A stretch of DNA of 64,000 nucleotides, taken from positions 5,101,501 through 5,165,500 of the forward strand of contig NZ_PEFF01000001.1 in assembly GCF_002754375.1 (NCBI RefSeq). The letters run 5' to 3'. Below, piece by piece: positions 1 through 6,774 of the stretch; the first letter of the stretch is position 1, and every line of letters starts with the position of its first letter. Source of the DNA: Variovorax sp. 54. GTDB taxonomy: Bacteria; Pseudomonadota; Gammaproteobacteria; Burkholderiales; Burkholderiaceae_C. The notes below the pieces were generated by a model. It saw only the letters and a program-made list of their open reading frames with translations, searched no databases and was not told the origin of the DNA. The position numbers and the translations under genes were made by a program.

Positions 1-226
1 CGCGCTGGTCGAAAAGATACGTGGAAAGTATCTTCCCGCTAGTTAGGACGTTGAGTAGATCTTAGAGCTTGATCGGATCCTGTCGCACTGTCGAATGGCT
101 GGTGTTGGCCGACTGTAGCCTGTCGGCTACCAGGTGCTTCGGATCCGAAGCCGCTCATCGGTAGCTCCTCAAAGCGGTCAATTCATTCTGCCCGGATGCC
201 GTCGATCAAGTAGAGTCGAAACCGCC
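1..226. other. Gene-free left edge with two hairpin-forming palindromes
   Basis: I see no convincing gene here. The stretch holds an inverted repeat GTAGCC-tgtc-GGCTAC (115-130), followed at once by a perfect 16-bp palindrome GCTTCGGATCCGAAGC (136-151), upstream of the small gene that starts at 227. Neither is followed by a T run, so they do not look like simple intrinsic terminators. A related GACTGTAGC motif recurs at 510-518. Confidence 0.45.
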
Positions 227-442
227 ATGTCCTATAGCCACTACGTCCGTTGCCCAAAGAGCCACAGCCTCAGCGTCACGGAGAATGGCACCCCGCTTGA
301 ACTCCTGGCCGAAGGCCGCGCCAACGTCACCATTAACTGCGAGCATTGTGGCTTCTCCAATGAGTACGTAGGTATTTCAGCCGAGGAGTTCGAGGCACTA
401 GCTGTCTCTGACGAGGTCGCTGAACAGGAACTTAGGAAGTAG
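227..442 (+). CDS. Small hypothetical protein, possible zinc-knuckle
   Basis: A 71-aa protein that I do not recognise. It has a histidine- and cysteine-rich start (SHYVRCPKSH) and a later CEHCG motif, so one C...H plus one CxxC could bind a metal ion. The C-terminal third is acidic and helical. An upstream in-frame extension to 134 exists, but ATG 227 is preferred because the extension is arginine/serine-rich and unlike a folded protein. No strong ribosome binding site is visible. It lies just outside the left end of the IS21 element, in the accessory region. Function unknown. Confidence 0.45.
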   Translation: MSYSHYVRCPKSHSLSVTENGTPLELLAEGRANVTINCEHCGFSNEYVGISAEEFEALAVSDEVAEQELRK

Positions 443-574
443 TCAGTCGAGGTTGTCACGGAGCGAGGCGAAGCACCTATGTAACGCAGCCGACCGTCCA
501 TTTTTGGTCGACTGTAGCCGGTCGCGCTGCAGTCACGAAGGGGCCCATATCGACTGGACGTTCTTCTCTGAAGC
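443..574. other. Intergenic, GACTGTAGC inverted repeat
   Basis: No gene is seen. GACTGTAGC (510-518) pairs with GCTGCAGTC (526-534) with one mismatch, giving a hairpin preceded by a short T run (500-505). The sequence GTCGACTGTAGCC here resembles GCCGACTGTAGCC at 108-120, so both may belong to one dispersed repeat family. Confidence 0.4.
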
Positions 575-767
575 TGTCCGCGCCGAAGTAGAACTGAGCC
601 ACCGCGCCGCTTGAATCGTGAGCCAGGGGTGGAAGCCGACGCAGCAATGGTCGACTGTGGATAAGTGTATGTCTTGCCTTGTTCTGTGACCTTCTTTCGC
701 TTCTTGTGATCGAACTCATAAGGCGCGAAGGGCGAAGCCCGTAGCGCCTTGTCACGCGCGACGGCCG

Positions 768-1577
768 TCAATCAACGGCGTCTGTTGGATCGGCCTTGGC
801 GCCTGTCTTGCGGGTCTGCTCCCTGGCCTTGATGCGCTTCTTCGCGGTGGAGCTGCTGTGCAGGAACCGATGGCTCTCGTTGCCCGTCTCCACGATGTGA
901 CAGTGGTGCGTGAGGCGGTCGAGCAAGGCGGTCGTCATCTTCGCGTCGCCGAACACCGTCGACCATTCGGCGAAGTCCAGGTTGGTGGTGATCACCACGC
1001 TGGTGTGCTCGTACAGCTTGGACAGCAGGTGGAACAGCAGCGCGCCGCCGGCCTGGCTGAACGGCAAGTAGCCCAGTTCGTCCAGGATCACCAGATCCAT
1101 TCGCAGCAGGCTCAGCGCAATACGCCAGGCCTTGCCCTGGGCCTTCTCCTGCTCCAGTGCATTGACCAGATCGACCGTCGAGTAGAACCGCACGCGCTTG
1201 CCGTGGCGCGTAATGCCCGACACGCCCAGAGCCGTTGCCAGATGGGTCTTGCCTGTGCCCGGGCCACCGACCAAGACAACGTTATGCGCGGCCTCCGTGA
1301 ACTCCAGCATCGCGAGCTGGTGGACCAGCTTCTGGTCGACCACCGAGGCATCGAAGTCGAAGCCGGCCAGATCCCGGTGCACGGGGAAGCGCGCCGAGCT
1401 CATCTGGTGCTGCACCGAACGCATCGAACGGTCCGTGGTCTCCGCCTGCAGCAGATGTTCGACCAGCCAGCGCGAGGCGTCCAGGCCGGACGCTGTACCT
1501 TGCTCCGCCAGATCGCACCAGGCACTGGCCATGCCATGCAGGCGCAACGCCTTGAGTTCGACTGTCACGTCACGCAT
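768..1577 (-). CDS. istB: IS21 transposition helper ATPase IstB
   Basis: A 269-aa AAA+ ATPase that assists the IstA transposase in target capture. Walker [10 protein letters not shown] and Walker [11 protein letters not shown] are clear, and length is normal for IstB. The chosen ATG at 1577 ([15 protein letters not shown]) overlaps the end of istA by 8 bases (ATGCGTGA), the usual translational coupling in IS21 elements. Upstream extension into istA is possible in frame but lacks support. The basic tail ([14 protein letters not shown]) is typical. The gene appears intact, so the element may be active. Confidence 0.93.
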   Translation of the reverse strand: MRDVTVELKALRLHGMASAWCDLAEQGTASGLDASRWLVEHLLQAETTDRSMRSVQHQMSSARFPVHRDLAGFDFDASVVDQKLVHQLAMLEFTEAAHNVVLVGGPGTGKTHLATALGVSGITRHGKRVRFYSTVDLVNALEQEKAQGKAWRIALSLLRMDLVILDELGYLPFSQAGGALLFHLLSKLYEHTSVVITTNLDFAEWSTVFGDAKMTTALLDRLTHHCHIVETGNESHRFLHSSSTAKKRIKAREQTRKTGAKADPTDAVD

Positions 1578-3090
1578 GGTCCACCTCCTGTCCACGCAGG
1601 CTGTCGTAGCGTGCCGTGTTGGCCAGCGGCGGCGTGACGATCTGCAGCGCCGTCTCGGCACTCTGCGGTGTTGCCGGCGCGGTGAGCCGGCCGAGCACAT
1701 TGACGACATGCTCCACGCTGACACGGCCTGACGGCGGACCACTCTCCAGCGCCAGTTCGACCGCCACGATCACTGCGTCCAGCCCCGCCGCCGGCACGAT
1801 GGCCAATACCTGGGCCATCACGCGATCTCCGCCGGGTTGTCGCAGCAGGCCGCGGCGCAGTTGTTGCAGCGCCTCGGGCATGTCTGCGAAGGGCGCACCG
1901 TTCCTCAATGCACCAGGCTTGCGCTGGATGAGCCGAATGTAGTGCTGCCAGTCGTAGCGGGTGCCGCCAGAGGCGCTCAGGCGCTCGTGGCGCGCCACTG
2001 CCGCGTCTTCTGCGACCACCACGACGCTGCCCGGGTACAGCCGCGTGCTGACCATCTGCCCGGCCAGCTCGCATGGCACCGAGTAGCGATTGCGTGCCAC
2101 CGACACCAGGCAGGTGCTCGACACCCGTGCGGGCTTCTCTACGTAGCCATCGAAGGGCTCAGGCATGGGCATCAGGTGGGGGCGCTCGTGCTCGAGCATC
2201 TCGGCCACGCTGAACTGGCTGTGCTCGGGATGCCGGACCTCGTTCCACAGCGCCCGGCAGCGCTCCGCCAACCAGGCATTGAGTTCGACGAAGGATCCGA
2301 AGCGACGCCGGCCCGCCTCGATCCAGATGCGCCGACGGCTGTCCTGCACGTTCTTCTCCACACGCCCCTTCTCCCAGCCCGAGGCCACGTTGCAGAAGTC
2401 GGGGTCGTACAGGTAGTGCGCGCACATCACGGCGAAGCGGGCATTGACGGTGCGACCCTTGCCCTTGTGAACCTTGTCGACGGCGGTGCGCATGTTGTCG
2501 TAGATCCCGCGGCGCGCCACACCGCCCAGCGCTGCGAACGACCTCGTGTGAGCGTCGAACAGCATCTCGTGCCCTTGGCTCGGATACGCCACCAACCAGA
2601 ACGCACGGCTCGCGCACAGCTTCAGGTGCGACACCTGCATACGGTAGTAGATGCCGCCGACGACCAGGCCTTCTTCGCTCCAATCGAACTGGAAGGCCTC
2701 GCCGAGCTCGAAGGTCAGTGGAACGAACGCGGTGACGTTGACCGCCTGTCCCTCGCCCTGGCGCCAGGCTCGAACGAAGTCAGTGACGGCCGAGTAGCCG
2801 CCGCTGTAGCCCGCCGCCTTGATCTCGGCGTGCAGCGCGCGTGCCGTGCGCCGCTCATGCTTGGGCCGTCGCGCATCGGCCGTCAATGCCTGCTTCAGCA
2901 CTGTCTCGAATGCACTCAGCTTGTTCGGCCGTGCTTCGCGCCGGTACTTCGGCGCCTCGGCAACCGGTGCACGCAGCCACTTCGACACCGTGTTGCGCGA
3001 CAGCCCTGTCATGCGCGCTATCTCGCGCTCCGACAGCTTGTCCCTCGCATGCAGTCGTCGGATCCTGCCAATCATGTCCGTGGTGATCAC
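1570..3090 (-). CDS. istA: IS21 transposase IstA
   Basis: A 506-aa DDE transposase. The N-terminus is a helix-turn-helix (about residues 16-38, [20 protein letters not shown]). The integrase core shows the first Asp in FDWSEEG, the second in IYDNMRTAV, and the Glu in [14 protein letters not shown]-terminal beta-barrel ([18 protein letters not shown]) follows. Length and domain order are normal for the family and no frameshift is seen. It is the first gene of the element and is coupled to istB by an 8-base overlap. Confidence 0.95.
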   Translation of the reverse strand: MITTDMIGRIRRLHARDKLSEREIARMTGLSRNTVSKWLRAPVAEAPKYRREARPNKLSAFETVLKQALTADARRPKHERRTARALHAEIKAAGYSGGYSAVTDFVRAWRQGEGQAVNVTAFVPLTFELGEAFQFDWSEEGLVVGGIYYRMQVSHLKLCASRAFWLVAYPSQGHEMLFDAHTRSFAALGGVARRGIYDNMRTAVDKVHKGKGRTVNARFAVMCAHYLYDPDFCNVASGWEKGRVEKNVQDSRRRIWIEAGRRRFGSFVELNAWLAERCRALWNEVRHPEHSQFSVAEMLEHERPHLMPMPEPFDGYVEKPARVSSTCLVSVARNRYSVPCELAGQMVSTRLYPGSVVVVAEDAAVARHERLSASGGTRYDWQHYIRLIQRKPGALRNGAPFADMPEALQQLRRGLLRQPGGDRVMAQVLAIVPAAGLDAVIVAVELALESGPPSGRVSVEHVVNVLGRLTAPATPQSAETALQIVTPPLANTARYDSLRGQEVDHA

Positions 3091-3228
3091 TCCTCGAACC
3101 CCGCTGCTTAAATAAACAGCAGGGTAGGTTGAACACCTGGCTCACTTTTACTTCGGCACTACCTACAAAACTGGCTCAGTTTCCGGTCGGCGCCAACAGG
3201 CGGTGATCTGGCGACAAAGTTGTGCCGC

Positions 3229-3271
3229 CAATATATCGGTAAGTGTGGCTTACTCAAACAATGAGTGATTG
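3229..3271 (+). repeat. 43-bp direct repeat, copy A
   Basis: This stretch (begins CAATATATCGGTAAG, contains TTACTCAAACAATGAG) matches 11889-11931 at 35 of 43 positions without gaps and in the same orientation. The identical core is TTACTCAAACAATGAG. It lies 30 bp outside the IS21 right end and about 50 bp before the gene at 3325. Role unknown: shared promoter, recombination site or dispersed repeat. Confidence 0.6.
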
Positions 3272-3324
3272 CAGCGCGTGGCGGCGCATCATCGTCTTAC
3301 CGAACAAAACTCGAAACACAAAGC

Positions 3325-3933
3325 ATGTTGGAACTCACAAACCCGGCCTTTGCGGCCCTGGCTGGCAGTGTGACAGGGGCCTTCTTCACATTGTTCGCTG
3401 CAGTGTTGGTAACCAAAGGGCAAGAGCGCGTTGCGCGCATCAACGCAGACAAGGACTTGCGGATCCACGCGGACAAGATGACGAACTCGCGTCTGACCGA
3501 GGATGTCACAACGCGACGCGGGAAGCTCTTTGAGCTTCATCAAATTCTCTCTCGCGTTGAGTTCGAGAATTCGCAAACGATGAGCTACATGAGTGCCGAT
3601 GAGAACCTGGAGATTCCGATGTTTCGACAACGCTATCGGGAACTCTGTTCACTGATGGCTTCGGCATTGAGCATCGTGGATATCTACTATCCCGAGATGT
3701 CGCGGTCGATGCAGCTCGTTTATGGAAAGGCAAGTATCTTTTGGGGCCAGCAAGAGCACCTTCTTCGCACTCCCAGCCAGGATCGAAAGGCATGGCAGGA
3801 GCGCCACGCGGCCGTAGTCGAAACGGCCCACAAGATTCGCGACTTGACATCTGCGATGCAGGAAAACGTTCAGGCCGAGGCACGGGATCTTGCCCGATCA
3901 CTGGCTCTTCCAAACCGGCGGTTGCCTAGCTAA
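3325..3933 (+). CDS. Hypothetical single-pass membrane protein with coiled-coil tail
   Basis: A 202-aa protein that I do not recognise. Residues about 8-30 (AFAALAGSVTGAFFTLFAAVL) form one transmembrane segment. A charged, helical region follows (QERVARINADKDLRIHADKM) and then a helical cytosolic domain ending in a basic tail. The ATG at 3325 is chosen because it places the membrane segment near the N-terminus; an in-frame extension to 3265 is rich in Arg/Ser. This architecture, an N-terminal anchor with a helical cytosolic part, is common in accessory regions, but no function can be assigned. Confidence 0.6.
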   Translation: MLELTNPAFAALAGSVTGAFFTLFAAVLVTKGQERVARINADKDLRIHADKMTNSRLTEDVTTRRGKLFELHQILSRVEFENSQTMSYMSADENLEIPMFRQRYRELCSLMASALSIVDIYYPEMSRSMQLVYGKASIFWGQQEHLLRTPSQDRKAWQERHAAVVETAHKIRDLTSAMQENVQAEARDLARSLALPNRRLPS

Positions 3934-4154
3934 GCATCGAAGACGCCGACGGCCGGTGAGGTGACAGTCGGCAAGACCGCGCAACTCGCCGTAGTGATGG
4001 TCGACAGCCAGGGCCGCAACGTTACCAACCGGAGGTAAATTGACCGAAGTTCGGTCGTCAGCAGGCGGTTGTCCCCGACGCAAGGCTCCGGATGGTCAGT
4101 CTGCATATGTTCAAGATCCTCATGTTCTATGGGTGAGTTGGGCACAATGCGGCT
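3934..4154. other. Intergenic, nothing recognised
   Basis: 221 bp between two plus-strand genes. Short ORFs on the minus strand overlap here, but none has a ribosome binding site or a recognisable protein. I see no hairpin with a T tract. Confidence 0.4.
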
Positions 4155-4592
4155 ATGCCCAACATTGCATCAATCCTGAAGGTCGAGATCGCCCGTGTCG
4201 CGCGCAAGGAGGTTCGCGCGGAGATCGAGACACTCAAGAAATCCTCGATATTTCATCGTTCTTCTATCGCTGCCTTGCGTCGACAGGTCAGCGAATTGGA
4301 AAAGGAGCTACGGCGTGTGACTCAAGGTGCGGTGCGCCGTCGTCCTGTGGATGCTCCAGAGGCATCTGAGTCAGGACCAGCACGTCGATTCAGTGCGACC
4401 CGACTGGCCGGACATCGCGAGAAGCTAGAGCTCTCCGCTGCGGCGTACGGACAGCTTGTCGGTGTGTCCGGCCAAACGATTTACAACTGGGAGCAGGGCA
4501 AGGGGCGTCCGAAGCCTGAGCAGCTTCAAAACCTAGCGTCTGTGCGAGCTTTAGGTAAGCGAGAAGTGGCTGAATTGTTGCGCACTAAGTAG
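4155..4592 (+). CDS. Coiled-coil plus XRE-type helix-turn-helix protein
   Basis: A 145-aa DNA-binding protein. The N-terminal half (about residues 8-58) is a long charged helix with heptad character (VARKEVRAEIETLKK, LRRQVSELEKELRRV), likely a dimerising coiled coil. The C-terminal part (about 80-143) is an XRE/Cro-like domain: LAGHREKLELSAAAYGQLVG, then VSGQTIYNWEQGKGRPK as turn and recognition helix. The order coiled coil then XRE is less usual than XRE first. It is a plausible regulator of neighbouring accessory genes, but no operator was identified. Confidence 0.75.
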   Translation: MPNIASILKVEIARVARKEVRAEIETLKKSSIFHRSSIAALRRQVSELEKELRRVTQGAVRRRPVDAPEASESGPARRFSATRLAGHREKLELSAAAYGQLVGVSGQTIYNWEQGKGRPKPEQLQNLASVRALGKREVAELLRTK

Positions 4593-4630
4593 AGGGGGCA
4601 ACCGATGCCGTGGGCACACGGAAAGCCAAG

Positions 4631-4849
4631 TCACCATGGCCTCCACCAGCGCCGCCGCTGTCGATGCTCAAGCGGCCGCAGGTCCAGGGTGTCGTAGTCA
4701 GGATGGGGTGCACCAGCGCGTCGGCGCAATTCCGCCTCCAGTTGATGCGCTACGCCGCGGGCGCGCAGATCACCCTGTAGCGCTCGTCGGCGCCACTCAA
4801 TGGCCCGCGCGCCCAATTCCTCGTCGGGCAGCGTCTCTGTTTCGATCAT
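4631..4849 (-). CDS. Small conserved-looking hypothetical protein
   Basis: 72 aa, highly charged (MIETETLPDEELGARAIEWR; arginine-rich middle; tryptophan-rich end). The pattern of an acidic start, then EWRRRALQGDLRARGVAHQLE, resembles small uncharacterised proteins I associate with Burkholderiales islands, but I cannot name a family. Its ATG overlaps the stop of the preceding minus-strand gene (ATGA, 4846-4849), which supports both as real, coupled genes. Function unknown. Confidence 0.55.
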   Translation of the reverse strand: MIETETLPDEELGARAIEWRRRALQGDLRARGVAHQLEAELRRRAGAPHPDYDTLDLRPLEHRQRRRWWRPW

Positions 4850-5064
4850 GGTATTGATTGTGACGGGGAGGCTGGGTCGCAGTCAGGTGCCTCCCGCTCC
4901 TCGATCCAATGAGTTCCGGGGCCGAAGACCTCGTTTCCCGCGCGAACCATGATCTTGTAATCTTGTCGCAGGTGCCGTGTTGTCGGCGTCCATTCCGCTG
5001 TCGTCTGGATCTCATGCTTGAGGTGGCTGACTTGGGCGGCCCAACAGAGGCGAGTCTGCTTCAC
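4846..5064 (-). CDS. Small hypothetical protein, GTG start with strong RBS
   Basis: 72 aa from a GTG at 5064 (MKQTRLCWAAQVSHLKHEIQ). An in-frame ATG further upstream (5109) was rejected because a near-perfect Shine-Dalgarno, CGAGGAGG, sits 4-5 bases before this GTG. The protein contains TRHLRQDYKIMVRAGNEVFG and GTHWIEEREA. No family is recognised. It is translationally coupled (ATGA overlap) to the next gene at 4631-4849, making a two-gene minus-strand unit embedded among plus-strand genes. Confidence 0.55.
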   Translation of the reverse strand: MKQTRLCWAAQVSHLKHEIQTTAEWTPTTRHLRQDYKIMVRAGNEVFGPGTHWIEEREAPDCDPASPSQSIP

Positions 5065-5529
5065 GTCGCCTCCTCGAATGCATATCTGCCGGTGCGCGTC
5101 TTTCCACATATTGTTGAGGCGGACATGTGCAGGGCTAATTCCAGTTGAAAAGGTACGGCCGAGGTTTGCGCTGGCTTTGTCGAGTGGGGCTGCGTGTTCT
5201 CTGGGCCTCGCCTGCCGTAATTTCTCGCAAGGTCAATCGGAGGCTTTATCAAACCAACGCAGCCCAGGCTGCAGTGAGCGTAGGGGTTTGCACCACCCGC
5301 TATCGCCAGAATATGGGATGTTATTTGGGTAACCAAAGATTACATTTGTCGAATGAGGCTGTTCGTCTGACTCCGGTTTGTGCTTGCGCTTTGCGCCTCT
5401 GTCATGACGACCGCCTGCGGGGCAGGTGCCCCTCAATAGATATCGCTGACGCTCGCATTGCATGCGGCACCGGGGAGGTAGATCGATCACTGCTGAGGGC
5501 GCATGCCTTGCTGGATCGAGAAAGAAATC
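5065..5529. other. Intergenic, no supported gene
   Basis: 465 bp between the divergent small minus-strand pair and the plus-strand DUF4236 gene, so it should hold promoters for both. Several ORFs of 80-134 codons cross it on both strands, but none has a recognisable protein or a ribosome binding site. No repeats or strong hairpins were seen. Confidence 0.35.
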
Positions 5530-6729
5530 ATGGCTTGGCGGTTCCGTAAATCCTTCTCTCCTCTGCCGGGCGTGCGCCTCACGCTGTCGCCGCGCGGCAT
5601 CTCAACTTCGGTCGGTGTCGGCCCCCTGCGGATCAGCAGCGGTTCGCGCGGCTCCGCGATCACGGCACGAATTCCCGGGGCGGGGTTGTCATTTCGGCAG
5701 TCGCTAGCTTCCGGTTCTGGCCCCAGACCCAGCCAGCGAACGTCGATGCCGGGTGTCCCTGCCGGGAGTACTCGGCGTGATCCAGAAGAAGCCACGCCAT
5801 TTGCCTTTTCGCCGGCGCTCGCGCCGCTGACGAACGCACCCGGTCTGCAGGACATCCGGAGCGCTGGTTCTGGTGCATTGACGACGCCCGGTCTGTCCGA
5901 GGTCAAGCGTTTGCTGTTGCAGTCCCACAAGGAGCTCGGCGAGGTTCGCAAGGATCTCGCGCTGTGGCGTGACCAGGAGAAATCGGCAGTCGGCAAGTAC
6001 AAGAGTTGGGCAACCGGTTGGCTGCTGCGCAAGCTTCTCAAGAAGAAGTTCGAGCAGTTGCGTGTCTCTGCGGAAGAGGCCACGGCGCATCGCACGGAGC
6101 TTGAGGAGCAAGAGCGCCTGGCCAAGCTGCAAATGCAAATGGACTTGCCGCCAGGCGTGAAGGACGCGTTCCACCGTTTTGCAGATGACTTTTCCGTGAT
6201 GGCGGGTGCCCGCAAGATCTGGGACACGGTTGGCGAACGCGCGGCCAACCGGGTTGCAGAGCGCACGACTGCGTCGCGCGTTGTCGAACGGAAGCCTGTC
6301 CGTTTCAAGCTCGGTACATGTGACTTGCTGGACACAGATTGGGCTGTCCCGCATCTAGAAAACGCGAACGGCGGCGATCTCTATTTCTACCCGGTATTCG
6401 CGATCTATTTTGTGACTGCCGAGAGTTTTGCGCTCTTGGAATACTCCGAGTTGAATCTCGACGCCTTGGGGACTCGGTTCATCGAGGAAGAGGGCGTGCC
6501 TGGCGACTCTCAGGTCATTGGCCAGACGTGGGCGAAGGCCAACAAGGACGGTTCTCCTGACAAGCGGTTCAACGGGAACTACCAGATCCCCATAGCTGCC
6601 TACGGCAAGCTGCTTTTCCGATCAGCCACCGGCATGAATGAGGAGTACATGGTGAGCAATGCCGAAAGTGTCACAGCGTTCGCGGTGTCTTGGCAGACTT
6701 TGGTTCAAGCAGTCAGAGTCGGGCTGTAA
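5530..6729 (+). CDS. DUF4236-domain protein
   Basis: 399 aa. The first about 50 residues (MAWRFRKSFSPLPGVRLTLS, then GISTSVGVGPLRI) match the DUF4236 pattern of an FRKS start followed by glycine/serine beta strands. A long helical, coiled-coil-like region follows (about residues 125-215). A C-terminal globular domain (about 265-399) contains GGDLYFYPVFAIYFVT and RFNGNYQIPIAAYGKLLF. The start at 5530 is chosen because it begins directly at the DUF4236 motif and has GAGAAAGAA upstream. The biochemical role of DUF4236 is not known to me. It is the first of a same-strand run with an RloC-like ATPase 45 bp downstream, so it may be a sensor or regulator of that system (inference). Confidence 0.8.
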   Translation: MAWRFRKSFSPLPGVRLTLSPRGISTSVGVGPLRISSGSRGSAITARIPGAGLSFRQSLASGSGPRPSQRTSMPGVPAGSTRRDPEEATPFAFSPALAPLTNAPGLQDIRSAGSGALTTPGLSEVKRLLLQSHKELGEVRKDLALWRDQEKSAVGKYKSWATGWLLRKLLKKKFEQLRVSAEEATAHRTELEEQERLAKLQMQMDLPPGVKDAFHRFADDFSVMAGARKIWDTVGERAANRVAERTTASRVVERKPVRFKLGTCDLLDTDWAVPHLENANGGDLYFYPVFAIYFVTAESFALLEYSELNLDALGTRFIEEEGVPGDSQVIGQTWAKANKDGSPDKRFNGNYQIPIAAYGKLLFRSATGMNEEYMVSNAESVTAFAVSWQTLVQAVRVGL

Positions 6730-6774
6730 GGACGCCCGCAGGCACCAGACTTACTAGGGAACAAAGGAAAGCGC

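Larger units (their letters stand above)
575..3198 (-). mobile_element. IS21-family insertion sequence, complete
   Basis: A 2.6-kb element carrying istA and istB on the minus strand. The left end (575-601, beginning TGTCCGCGCCGA) and the reverse complement of the right end (3198-3172, beginning TGTTGGCGCCGA) match at 20 of 27 positions without gaps. Each end also has a second internal copy of GTGAGCCAGG (619-628 on the left; around 3140 on the right), as expected for the multiple terminal repeats of IS21 elements. No target-site duplication is visible at these borders (left flank TGAAGC, right flank GGCGGT), so the insertion may be old or rearranged, or my borders may be off by a few bases. 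Confidence 0.85.

Noticed and set aside
708..718. GATCGAACTCA, identical to part of the tRNA-Ala T arm, as a possible island attachment site
   Set aside because: Only 11 bp, located inside the IS21 element, and flanking bases do not match the tRNA 3' end. Chance is the simplest explanation.
5061..5336. A 91-codon minus-strand ORF upstream of the small gene pair
   Set aside because: It overlaps the well-supported GTG-start gene region, has no ribosome binding site and no recognisable protein.
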